From Turritopsis dohrnii (taxonomy: Eukaryota; Cnidaria; Hydrozoa; Anthoathecata; Oceaniidae): a DNA stretch of 64,000 bases. Below, piece by piece: positions 1 through 11,500 of the stretch. Each line of letters begins with the position of its first letter. Position 1 is the stretch's first letter. Below the pieces are notes generated by a model. That model was given only the letters and a program-made list of their open reading frames with translations, ran no database searches and had not been told where the DNA came from. The position numbers were made by a program, and so were the translations under genes. The stretch covers positions 124,001 through 188,000 of the forward strand of contig BQMF02000143.1 in assembly GCA_027922465.2 (NCBI GenBank). The letters run 5' to 3'.

Positions 1-3000
1 ATCGAGCAGTTTGAGCGTTACCTCATACAGTTATCGAAGAAATCCAAGGTACGCAATAAATCTCCATAATTTAATCATTTATCCACGCTGGCCTCGTTTT
101 GGCGTTTCCCGAAATGTTCTGCTGAAAAAGATACATAACGTACAGTAGGACAACCTCGATTCCAGATTTTCTTTTTCTTTCTTTTTGATGTATGGAGGGT
201 TGGGTTCGAGATTGAGTGAAGAGGTACGGAGTTATATGAGGGACTTTCTTCGGGAAAACGCAGATCGAGTTGTTCGTTTTATTGTGGCTTCGTGATAGCG
301 AGTGTTCATTGGATTTTAAATTGATGCGCAACATACGTAAGCTCTTGAGGATAAATTGCCCTGAAAGTTCAACTTTCTTTGAAATTGCTTTTTGGAAATT
401 TAGCACTAAGAAAATGACCCATGCCCCTTGCAATAGAATTTCATTACGTTCGGTTTAATGCCGCACGACTTCATGATGAAAACGTGGATTTTTTTTCTTC
501 AGATTGATTTCATGGAAAACATGAAGCGTAGCACATCACGTGACTTTCGTATTAACACAGCATCGTTGGAGGCTGCTCTTCAGGAGCTGTCTGATGACGA
601 ACAGGAGGTGGAAGAAGAAAATATTACTAGTAGTCACGCCACTGCAACATTATCGAGTGAAAGGAATTCTGTGAAAGAGGTATTAGCTCTTTAATTATCA
701 AGTGCGATTTTGGTAGATGCATAGCCTACAAAAACCTCCACAAATACGTAGCTACTTTAAGCCCTTAGATGCATCTCATTTTTGTCCTGAATTATGTGAA
801 ATTGACCAGTGGAAACCAGACTTTAGTGGCATCTGTTGATGGAGAGTGAATATTATTTCAAAGTCGACGAAAACCTATCGCTTAACGTTTCTGCCACTAT
901 TACGTTCGTTTACGGCAGCAGAGTAGACGGACATTTAGCAATGCGCATGCGCGAATAATGTTTGGTGGGAGTGATTTCCTGGCCACACACCAACGCATGA
1001 GTTTTGCCCCAAATTAGGCAAAATTTAAATACCAGGTAGGAAAATTGAAATTCAGATAAACAAAAGATGACCAAGGAATACTTTGAAGTGCGAGTTGCTT
1101 TGAATTTTCCGCAAGAACTTCGATTTTCGCGGGAAAACAAGAGTGGACTTCGTGAGAAAAATTTACACAGCTTTCTGGTATTTTCCCCACTGTAACAGCA
1201 ATTGATTGAGACACAATAGCCTTACCACAACCCGACCAAATTGGACCCAAGACCTTGTATTTTTTTTTAAAGTAAGTTATACATCAAATTGTAGTTGCAC
1301 CCTACTCACCCTGTTCCCCTTCCATGGATCACCACGATACACTCAAAAAAACTTTGTGGAATATGTGGTAATTTAACTCAACAGACATTCTTACCAATCC
1401 AGAAAGAAAACAAAAACTCAAAATTGCATTGACCATAGACATTGATGCGGACGATAAGGACATCCACCCACCAAATATTTGTCTGAAGTGCTATTCTACA
1501 GTGAGGAATGTAACAGAAAAGCAGACCACGAACCATTAAAAGCCTGTTACTTGGACTCCTCATAGTGAAGTTAACTGTACAACATGTCATTGGACCAAGG
1601 CTTACAAAGTTGGAGGGAGGCCAAGAAAAAACAAATTCATTGGGCGTCCGAAATTGGAGAAAAAAACATGGAATAGGGAGATGATAAACAACATCATTTA
1701 CATCAACACCTGTTGACGCTTATTCAATTCCCATTCAGAATATATCACATTTCTCTGGGAGTATACTTAAAGTATACTTAAAGCTGAGTTAGCTTCAAAA
1801 CAAAAGAAAATCGACATATCTTTATACATATCAACGCACGAAGAGATTTTAAACCTGAAGTCTCAAATAGCTGATGCAGACACTAAAATTGATCTTCATC
1901 ATTGACGCAATCGGAAGGAGCATTATCAGCCATCCTGAAAAAGGAGAGGAAATAAGGTCAACATACCAACTGCGAATTGAGCATTTTCAAAAGATAAAAA
2001 ATAACGTAAGAGTAACGTTTTTTCTTTTAAAGCAACTTTTAACTGTAATTAATGGTTATAATTAATTGTCAATAAATTTTTATAGCTTGAAAAATAAAAG
2101 GATTGACAGAAAACATGGTTACGGACAAAAGAGCAGGTCCATGCGTTACAGTATTGGACGAAATATTGGACGAAATACTGAACAAGTTGAATGTTCAGCG
2201 TCAAGCGTACCATGGCAAAAGTTTTGTTGGTAATCACGTCCACAAAATGTGAAAGGTAAGTTATATTTTTATCAGCACTTTTAATACTTATATATAGCAA
2301 AATGTCTAAAATGAATTTACTTTCAAAACTGACGAAGGATGTTCACATCATCGAATAATTCTATACCAAAAGGTGTGGCAAGACTGGTGCTTACCGATAG
2401 CAGTATCCATCACAAATCGGTTGAAGTGGCACAAGATTTAACAACATAATCAATAACTGCAATATAATTCAAGATGACGACATTGCAAAATAAGGTAAGT
2501 ATCGCATTGCTTTTGTATATAATAATTTATCATACAAATAAAAATGTAAATTAGCTGAATTTTTAGAAACAAACATCGAAGAACTGATGAAATATTTGAG
2601 AACAAAATTTCCTGATAGCTCCATCACACCAAAACTGCACATACTGGAGGTTCCTGTGGTGGAATTTGTTAGAAATTGGAAAGGGCAAATAGGGATGTAT
2701 AGTGAACAGGGTGGATTGTTCTGCCGGATGAAGCCTAACATCGAGCGTGTGAAAAGTATGCTCAAGGAGCATCATATGAGGGTTAATCCAAATGCCAAAA
2801 GGCTTAGAATAATTAAAAACAGTCGGAAAAGAAGGTCGCTGACTAGAACACCAAATTTTTGTATAAGAATTAATATAAAGTTTGAAGTGAAATAAGTTCC
2901 GAATAAAAAAATACAGGTGTATTTGGTTTTTTGTACCTTGTAAACGTACCTATGCTCTATCCAATTCTAATTTCCTTATGCTTGGGAAAACTTTGAAAAT

Positions 3001-3611
3001 CTTTAAAATGCTTTCCAACTTTTTACCATGTCGATTCCAAAAATTCAACATTATCTCTGGTAATTTCTAACAAATGGCACGCTGTTCGAGAAATCCTCTT
3101 GTCAGTCTTTCAAGTAAATGTTCTTAGACCATGCTGTCAGCGGTTAGAGGTCTGAAACTGCTTATTTCAGCACTAAAATTCGCATAACTAATGCAACAAT
3201 GACGGCGTGGCACCCCAGATAAACTTACGCCACTCTCCCCGCCATGATTTAACGGAACAAGCCAGCGCGTCCGCATTCTGCTATGTCCGCCGCAAAACGA
3301 ACGTGCTATGGGTAAGAACGAAAGCGAAAGGGAGTTGATTGTACAGTTGGAACCACTGATTAGTAATAATCTATATGGTGCCAAACGAATTGATATCTTA
3401 AAGTTTTTAGGCTACAGGTGATTAATTGGTGCACGCAGACTCTGCCATAAACTCTTTGCCGTAATAACAAAGGTTACATGAACTATTTATATAAAATATT
3501 CTTATTTTTCAGGTACTAGACTTGACGAAAGACGACGCTGCGCCTCCTAAGAAACGCCCAAAACTTTCAACCAATAAAAAACCTTTACGTGCGAGTAATC
3601 TCCAAAATTAG
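1..3611 (+). CDS. 3' end of a nuclear-looking protein, last three exons (partial)
   Basis: Three exons join in phase 0: 1-48 (donor GT at 49), 503-679 (acceptor AG 501-502, donor GT at 680) and 3513-3611 (acceptor AG 3511-3512, stop TAG 3609-3611). They give 107 C-terminal residues; the gene starts upstream of the window. The second exon encodes an acidic stretch (SDDEQEVEEEN). The last exon begins VLDLTKDD, which looks like a SUMO-interacting motif (hydrophobic core followed by acidic residues). It then has PPKKRPKL, a good monopartite nuclear localisation signal, and a basic tail. I do not recognise the family. A chromatin or DNA-repair protein is a guess from the NLS and SIM-like motif only. 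The 2.8 kb last intron holds a decayed transposon (1340-2895). Confidence 0.6.
1340..2895 (+). pseudogene. Decayed RAG1-N-terminus-like transposon relic
   Basis: Pieces of one protein lie in order but in shifting frames. LCGICGN is at about 1353. IDADDKDIHPPNICLKCY at about 1441-1495 is split from it by stops. A GGRPRKN/GRPKL segment followed by a W-N-R-E-M helix is at about 1540-1700. An intact terminal piece (EFVRNWKGQIGMYSEQGG ... MLKEHHMRVNPN) is at about 2570-2800. The Cys-x2-Cys followed by an I-H-P-x-x-x-C-x-x-C-(Y/W) motif resembles the conserved zinc-binding region preceding the RAG1 core. Invertebrate elements encoding only RAG1-N-like proteins (N-RAG-TP type) are known from established literature. 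Stops and frameshifts show it is dead. It sits inside an intron of the partial gene. Element ends were not identified. Confidence 0.6.
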
Positions 3612-5455
3612 ATTACATCTTACGAAAAAGAATGTCTCCAAAATCGCTTTTCGTCGTGGTGAATTGGTAGCGGAGCTGTTTTTACATCCATGGATGATTT
3701 GGTTACTGTAGTAACAATATACATAGACTATCAAGAAGTTTAGAGAGGGCCCAAAGTGGATTTATGAAAACATTTTGTAGTCTGTGAGAAAGCTTTTGGT
3801 GATTTGTCTTTAAACCATTAAAGTTCGTTTCTAAAGTAACGATTGGGCGGAATATCAATATATGTTTTGGATGGGCTGCTAGTATGAAACCAGCGATAAT
3901 GTTCCAATATATTTTCTCCTTTTGTCTTCGAGTTTGAAAACAGTTCAACTGAAACCATTTTATTTTATGGCTGGTTTCCACTGTGCAAAGAACCTCAATG
4001 TCTTTATTTTGTCTCCTTAATTTCACGTTCGGTGGGTAGGATAGGTTTTTTCATGCGAATGTTGTTAAAACATCGATGAGCCAAACCTTCGAATGTAAAC
4101 ATAAGCTCTTTTTTGTCAGTTTTGACGACACAAATCTATTGCTTTTATTTTTGTAGTTTTTCTTAGACCTCACCAACCAAGCAGGCAAATCTGTTGAAAA
4201 CCACTGCGAAGGGGTGCGTTTTCATAGAAATATACGCATCGTTTTAATAAAAAATGCTCTTCATCGCAGTGACTTTTAGACGATTTTGCCCACTGGGAAG
4301 TTTGTTTCAAGTAATAGTTTTATGAAGATTAAATTGAAATATGTTTTAAAAATTTCGGAGTAAATTTTCTAGTGTTCTAAAGCCTAGTTCATACTGCGAT
4401 GAAGTTATATTTTTACAAGTTTGTCGCCTACTTTTTCATACGACGCGGTAAACAAAAGACTGTTTTATCACAATGTACAACTCTGTGTGTTTAATGATCA
4501 ACCACTCACTTCTACATAAGTCTTATCACACAATTTCAGATCATTGAAACTTCATTGTAAAAATCGCAGTGAGCAAAATTCGTTGCGATGAACACAATCC
4601 TTGCTGCGCTTTCTGCACACTGACCTTCACAAAAAAGCTGTTTCTGAAAAACAATGAATGAAAAATGGCTGGTTTAGCACTGTTGAAAAATAGATCCGCT
4701 TGTCGTCTGACTTGTATCGATTGAAATCGAATCTTATTTTATTGTTTTCATATCATCATCTCGCATGAAGTTACTTGCCACTCTTGCGGCCTCGGACGCT
4801 GTGGTTTCTGATCATTTGTGGTAACCATGGTTACGATATTGTCTGATATCGCGAAGTATCTCCTGGTGGTTTCTAGAAACAGTTTATCTTCAGTATTAGA
4901 AGAATCAACCACATGAAGGTCTCATCGTGTATATGTGACATTGTCATGGAATGTTATTCTAAAATACAAGAATACATTAAGAATATCTCATCCTTATTTT
5001 TTGGTAAACGATAAGAATACTTCACCATCAACGAAATTTCGTCACTATACTTATCAAATAAAAAGCGCGTGTGTTCTATCTTTTTTCGTATTTCTATGGT
5101 AACGTATTGTAGAGTATGAAAAGCGGATCAAAAAATGTATGGGGTCGCATGGAGAACGAACTGTAAAAGAGACAATTTAATTCGAAGATTTTGCTGGCGT
5201 CAATACCTAACACCACAGTCCCAAAAAAGTCCACAAAACTGTGACACAAGCTTGGTATGGCCAACGTAGACGAACAAAACGTCAGTTACCCCTCATTTGG
5301 TGATTAGCAAGAGATTTTGTTTCTTTTACTCGTGTTGTTTTGTGTCTGCAAAACAGTAGTTTCACAAAGCACAGACCCCTAACATCTTCGCCCATCAAGT
5401 ATTATACATTTTTGGCATGCCAACTTAAAGATAACAGAAGTCGTCTGTAGGGAAA
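3612..5455. other. Intergenic, no gene seen
   Basis: No exon chain with sensible splice sites was found on either strand. The stretch contains one copy of a ~115 bp inverted-repeat element (4181-4295) and otherwise AT-rich unique-looking sequence. The 5' end or promoter of the downstream gene is not recognisable here. Confidence 0.5.
4181..4295. mobile_element. Short MITE, family CAGTGGGCAAA, copy 1 of 4
   Basis: A ~115 bp segment ends in TTTTGCCCACTG, has an imperfect complementary start (GGCAAAT), and carries internal AAAACCACTGCGAAGG and TCGCAGTGACTTTTAGACGA. The same unit recurs at 40424-40543, 41300-41416 and (reverse orientation) 52208-52321, with clear divergence. Shared ends and size mark a non-autonomous inverted-repeat element. 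Confidence 0.6.
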
Positions 5456-5494
5456 TCTCAACGAGTTAGCCAATAATTTGTTTCTTTCGTTTGT

Positions 5495-6120
5495 TTACTC
5501 ATCTTATTATACTAATTCGCGTTGTGTGTCACACTTTTATTTTAGAGAGTGACATATTTAACTAAATTTTACGTAGGATTTCCTATATTGGCCGCGTAAA
5601 GCCACGCAGCGGCGAGAACGTTTTTTTCTCTGTAATGACGTCAGATTCTACTGTATCGTTGATTTGACGTCAGTTTTTTTATCAGTACATACAACCACTT
5701 TTATACGCTTACACGGGACACGGGTTCATTTTCGAAATAAAAACCGGTAAGAAATGTTTTGCCAAAAATGTATGTTGATTGCGGGCGTCGTGCGACACAA
5801 CACAAGATGAACATGGTCGGCGAGCGACGCCGCCTTGGCGGCTATACGCGTACGGTTTATATGGTTTATACGCGTACACGGGATTTGAATAAAGGGATCA
5901 TTTTCGAAATAAAAACCGGTAAGAAATGTTTTGCCTGCATGTTGATCGTTGGCGGCGTGCGACGACGCCTTGGCGTCTAGTCTTATTATAATAATCCGCG
6001 TTGTGCATCCCACTTTTATTTTAGAGAGTGATATATTTGTTTAATTTTTACGGTCATCGTCCTCTTATGTGCGCGTAAAACCACGTAGATGCGAGAGACA
6101 CTTTTTTCACGATCATTCCA
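5495..6120. repeat. Diverged tandem duplication, ~490 bp period
   Basis: Sequence at about 5500-5680 (CTTATTATACTAATTCGCG, then ACTTTTATTTTAGAGAGTGA, then GACGTCAGTTTTTT) recurs at about 5978-6150. A second internal duplication repeats CATTTTCGAAATAAAAACCG at about 5727 and 5901, followed by GGTAAGAAATGTTTTGCC. Short open frames here come from the repeat and are not supported as genes. Confidence 0.65.
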
Positions 6121-6470
6121 AAAGCACGTGGCATCATTTGACGTCAGTTTTTTATGAACACGGGGAATCATTGCATTGCAGCCCCAATCGAACGCGACGT
6201 TTTTGGTTAAATATCTCGAGAACCAATAGGGATAACTGACGTTTTTTAGGGTCCGCGATACGGGCGATGGGGTGACGCAACATTTGGGCCTAAATTTTTT
6301 TTGGTACTGCGGATATGACGTCATCAAAATCTTTGATTGATGATATCTCTCCAACGGTTGGTCGTAGCGAAATGATCCCATACATTTTTTTGATCAGCTT
6401 TTCGAGCTCTACAACATGGGTACACTTTTGAGTTGCGATTCTATGATTTATTTTTTCGTCACGAGGTACG
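6120..6470 (+). repeat. Dispersed repeat, family GATGGGGTGACGCAACATTT, copy 1
   Basis: About 330 bp align with 9434-9775 along their whole length: GGAATCATTGCATTGCA, GAGAACCAATAGGGAT, GATGGGGTGACGCAACATTT, GTCATCAAAATCTTTGAT, then TTTTTCGTCAC. A shorter copy of its right part is at 59985-60090. No inverted termini were found. Confidence 0.7.
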
Positions 6471-6474
6471 TACA

Positions 6475-8581
6475 CGGGAATGGTGGATTTGTCCTAATGT
6501 TTTCGAAGTTAAGTTCGGTAAAAAGGTTTTACCCGGGATACTAGTCATTTGATATTTGTCAGTTGCTCGTTTCCAGACCCTCTACTTGGCCATCTAGTGA
6601 GGGATTCTCAGGCACGAAATAAAACCACTGAAATTTCGAAGCTCCGAAAAAAACGTTTGTTGTTTTATGATTTGACGAGAATAATATGTGTTCATTGCTT
6701 TCTGGTGATCTGCTCAGCAAATATGTGAAATCCTGTTAAAAGATTTTGAGATTGATCCTCGTGATGTATGTTTTGAAGTGGAATTTCCTGATGATATTTC
6801 TGTTTGAACGAACATAAACAATGTTATAAATTGTTATAAATTGTTTGAACAATGAACAATGTTCTTTGGATAAGTTGCCAGTTTTATGAAAAAACAGAGA
6901 TCATCACTGCATTGAATAATAACACCACTTCACTGCTTTGTGCTAAATATTAAGAGATTCTTAAAAGAGTTGCCTTGACATTATTCTGACTGTCTAAAAT
7001 TGGAGAAAATTCTTCTTCGTTTGGATGGATTCCGTAAAAGGAATGTCAAAATGTCTTCATAATCAGAAACTGCTTTGGCAAAAACATAACTTTTCTCATA
7101 GATTTATCTCCTCATCACCACAAAGTCTACACAACACAGACGATTGTCTTTACAAACTTAAAAACAGACAATTGTGTGCTATTTTAATTGGTAGATTATA
7201 TAAATCGGAGATTTTGATTGGTAGATTTTCATTTGTCGGTTTGATTATTATTCGCCGACAACTAAAAGAAAGTGTAAACAATGTTTATAACTATGATTAT
7301 AACTATAATTAACACTTCACACTCGATAAAGACACATGTCGAAATATCGTGAATTTTAAATCTGTGTTTTCTGTGTTTTCATATTTTAAACAACATATTT
7401 ACTGCTGACTTTAAGGTTTTATAACTATAATTAAGAAGTTGCCAATTAATAAGTTTTGATCCGGATACTTACAGCATGATATCCCATATCCCTTTAGAGT
7501 TTGTACTAGTGAAAACAACTTGAAACGCTTTTAGTTCATAAAATATTGTAACAAACGTCTGTGAGTTTATAAAGCGAAAAATCTTAAAGATGTTTTTTTA
7601 ATTGTAACAAAAAAAACAAAACAACGAATTTGGTTTCGATTTTCTGAAAACGTAGCTTATAGAAGCTTTTCTATGGACAGGAACGGAAATAAACTGTTAC
7701 CAAAATCTGATTGGTTTATTTTCTTGTCCTTCATTCTTTTCTGTTCGAAACAAACAGAAAAAGTTGGACATGAACGGAAATCAACAAAAGAATAAATTAA
7801 CGAATGAAATAAATTACGCTCTTTCTCTGTCATTCGTCCGTTTTCCGTTTCTTCTGTCATCGGGAAATTAGCTTTTAGAAGCCCTAATAAGGATGGCCTG
7901 TTCCCTTATACAGGTTAACAAACTTGTTAAGTATACTCGTTTTATGATCTGAAATTGTCGGTTCTTTCCGTTCATGTTTCTTTGACTAATATTTCCAAAA
8001 ATATGGGTGTGGCCATTTTTTGAGGTGAATACTTCAGTTATGATTACACGAAACGGACCGATAGAAGCCTGACAGCCACAGAGGGTTTGCACAAAATAGA
8101 CCCGATTATCGGACTTTACACGCAAGGTGGTGAGATCGAAAAAGTATATTGTATATCGAAAAGGCAAGAAACCCTGGGAACGAGATTGTTATGTTGAGTG
8201 TCAGATCCGTTGGTGTAGTCTTACTTGAAGTATCTACCTTTTCTAACTCTTCGAGCATTTCATATTTTCATTATGGCTTGCCAACACGGTAAAGAGCTGT
8301 TACCTACGCAAACGCAACTTGAAAGATTTGACATGAAAACGGGAAATACACGGCGTAAGTACACCGGGAAAAACCGCCTAACTGCTTAAAAATCACACCA
8401 TCTTTAACTCTACTCGATGTTCTGTTTTTCGTCTTATATAAAATTATCGAACAGTGTTTGGCCAAACAAGTCTCTGAAAAAAAATTGTAAACACGTCATT
8501 TTGGAAGATACGATTTTGGCTTACTGAAGCAATTTTTATTTACATTGTGATATTGCTGTTTTCGAATTATGTATTGCAAGT
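6475..8581. other. Intergenic upstream of PERK, nothing recognised
   Basis: AT-rich DNA with short chance reading frames. It must contain the PERK promoter and 5' UTR, but no element can be assigned from sequence alone. Short direct repeats of TATAACTATAATTA occur near 7285 and 7420. Confidence 0.45.
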
Positions 8582-11500
8582 ATGCTATTCATATCTTGCT
8601 TTGCAAGTCTTTTGCTTTTTGCTTCCAAAATTAAAGGTGTTCTGGTGTTACAAAATGAAGAATCTAAACCAAACATACATGAAGAAGAGAGTGCAGCCAC
8701 CACAAGCAGCACAACAACGTTACTTAGTTTTGCACAAAGTTCCTTTCAGTTGAGGTAAATAAAACTATTATATTGCAAGCACAAATTTTAATTTATAGGG
8801 ATTATCACATCCACAATTATTATGCTTGTGTCAAGAAGGTCCTACCTTTATAGATGAGTTTCTAAGTGACGTGATGTTTATAAACATTAGTGTTTTTTGC
8901 TCGATAATTGCTGTGAGTTTCAACATAAATGCTTAATAGATCAAGTCAATTTCCTACCAATATGCGCACGCATCTTGGTTGGCAATTAGATGCTCTCTGC
9001 ACACTGTCGGTTAAACCGGTTCTCAGGAGGCGTTTTTAAGACAAAAAAAATTATTAAAAATAATACTCATTAGCACTCAAAATCTATTTTTGTGAAGTTT
9101 ATTAAATTTTTAGTTTAAACAGATCTTTAACTGGTAATTAACATCAGAAACTCATCTATAGCTGCACCTTAAGAAAGCCGAAAAAAATCCAAGTGTTTCC
9201 AAAAAAACATTCAATATTAAAATGCAAATAAGACGATAGTTCAATTATCAGCTTTGAGGAATTTAATAGATTTTTTCCAATTCAGGTGATGATTACAATA
9301 TCTGCGCTGGGAAGAGAAAAAGTTTTTGCGTCAACAATTATTTTTTATGTGGGTGCTACGTGCAGATGACTTGAAATATGAGACGGATTTCTGATTTTAA
9401 TTACATACGGAAAGTAATTTTCACGAAGTATAAAAGCACATGATGACATTTGATGTCAGTTATTTTCATGATCACAGGGAATCATTGCATTGCATCCCCG
9501 ATCGAATTCAACATTTTTGGGGAAATATCTTGAGAACCAATAGGGATCTGATGTTTTTTAGGGTTTGTGATACAGGTGATGGGGTGACGCAACATTTGGG
9601 CCTAAATTTTATTTGGTGCTGCGGCTATGATGTCATCAAAATCTTTGATCGACAATATCTCTGCAACGGTTGATCGTAGCGAAACGATCCCATACACTTT
9701 TTTGATCAGTTATTCAAGGTCTACAACATGGATACACTTTCCAGTCGCAATTTCATGATTTTATTTTTCGTCACCTATTTTCAACACATCCTTTTCAAAA
9801 TTAAAGCCGAGTTTTTCAGTCTGATTTGTTCTTATTTTGTTATTAGCTTTTAATAATGCAATTTCAGATTTCAGCCTCATTTTGTTCTTATTCATGGAAC
9901 TTCCAGTAAAGTTAAAATAAATTTTTTAAAAAACAACTGTTTAAAAGCATGGTTGCTGTTCGGAAATCTCCCAATATAAGTAAGGTGGAAAAAAAACATT
10001 TGCCAGTGAGAGAATTCACATCATTAGTTGTTCTTATCATGAATTGTTCTTATTTTATAAGAAAATTCAGGCTAAGGCTGTTCTTAATTTTTGGGACAAT
10101 TATTTGAGCCCAGGTTGTTCTTATTTTGTTCTTATTTTTTGGCCTAATGTGAGGCTCGTGTTCTTATAAAATTGTTCTTATAAAAAAAAGCATGTATTGC
10201 CTTTCCTCTTTAAAATATTTTTATTTTATTACTGTCACATTTTAGAAATTTGTTATTTGTAAGTACCATTGATGGTAAAGTCAACTGTGTGAATCACGAC
10301 ACTGGTGAATTGCTATGGACAACTCAATCATCATGGCCTTTGATATCATCTAGTATAAGTACATTCAAGGTAAAAAAATCAAATCACCATAGAAACCCTT
10401 TGATGTATTATGAGTTTTAATACTTGTTATAAATCTTTGTTTGGTAATGGACCTGAAAGGATTAGGAACTGGAGTAGCACTCCAAAATATAATATAATTC
10501 ATTGCATTTATGAAACTTTATATCCAATTTGTTTATTATTAGGCCATAGTTATTTAATACTTCGTTCAGCGTAACAGACTTAAGAAAAATAGCAATGCGG
10601 AATGCGGGCATTATGCATTATACATTATTTTGCAAATGAAATAATGACATACAAGGCACATTTTTTAACGATATGTACTGTAAGGCGGATTTTAGAACAG
10701 ACCTTTTAATAAATGTTATGAAGTATTATACAATATTAACGAGCCATTCTCTATTTATTTTCGTTAAATACATCAGGTGTGTTTGTTTCTTTTTTTCACT
10801 TCACGATATACTAACATTTGTCTAGACAGTCAAGTAAAAGTCGCGACATGTATCTTAGCAACGTTTATGTTCAAGATGATTATATTATTCTAAAATTTCA
10901 GTCACCACTTATGTTGATGACGTAGTTTTATTCTTCTTTTTCATAAAAGAAATATTATTTCTTCTTTATAATAAATTGTTGTGCCGATTTCGATTTCTTT
11001 ATACGTCTCTAACATGTTAGAAAATCAAAACTGCTGGTTATACAAAAAAAACAAAAAAAAAATGAAATAAAAATTTTTGAACAATGATGGATTGCCGTCG
11101 CTAATTCTGATGTATATTTCATTTTAAAGGAGAAGATAAAAATAAAAGTATAAAAGATACATCAACTTGAGCAACGAAGAAAAGCACTACGGAGATAAGG
11201 AGACATATATGCACTAAAACATGAAAAAACATCTTTTACAAAGCTTCGTTAAAATGAAAATATGCGAAGAAGTAACTGTTTCGTAAATCTCTTTACTGTT
11301 GTTCCGATGAATTTGATTTGAAGATCTATTTACCATTCCGTTTGCAACGACAGAGGAAAGATTTACGAAACCAGGGCATAAAACTATGAGGAGTCATAAT
11401 TAAATAGAAATATGTATTAAAACATCAATGGCAAAGTACCTTTCACATAAGCATTAAAATGTACGGGACGAGGTTCCTCTATAATGTTTTTTTTTTTGTT

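Noticed and set aside
8547..8753. 68-residue frame starting at 8547
   Set aside because: It is a shadow of PERK exon 1. The overlapping frame from the ATG at 8582 gives a signal peptide and splices in phase to the luminal exon at 10246.
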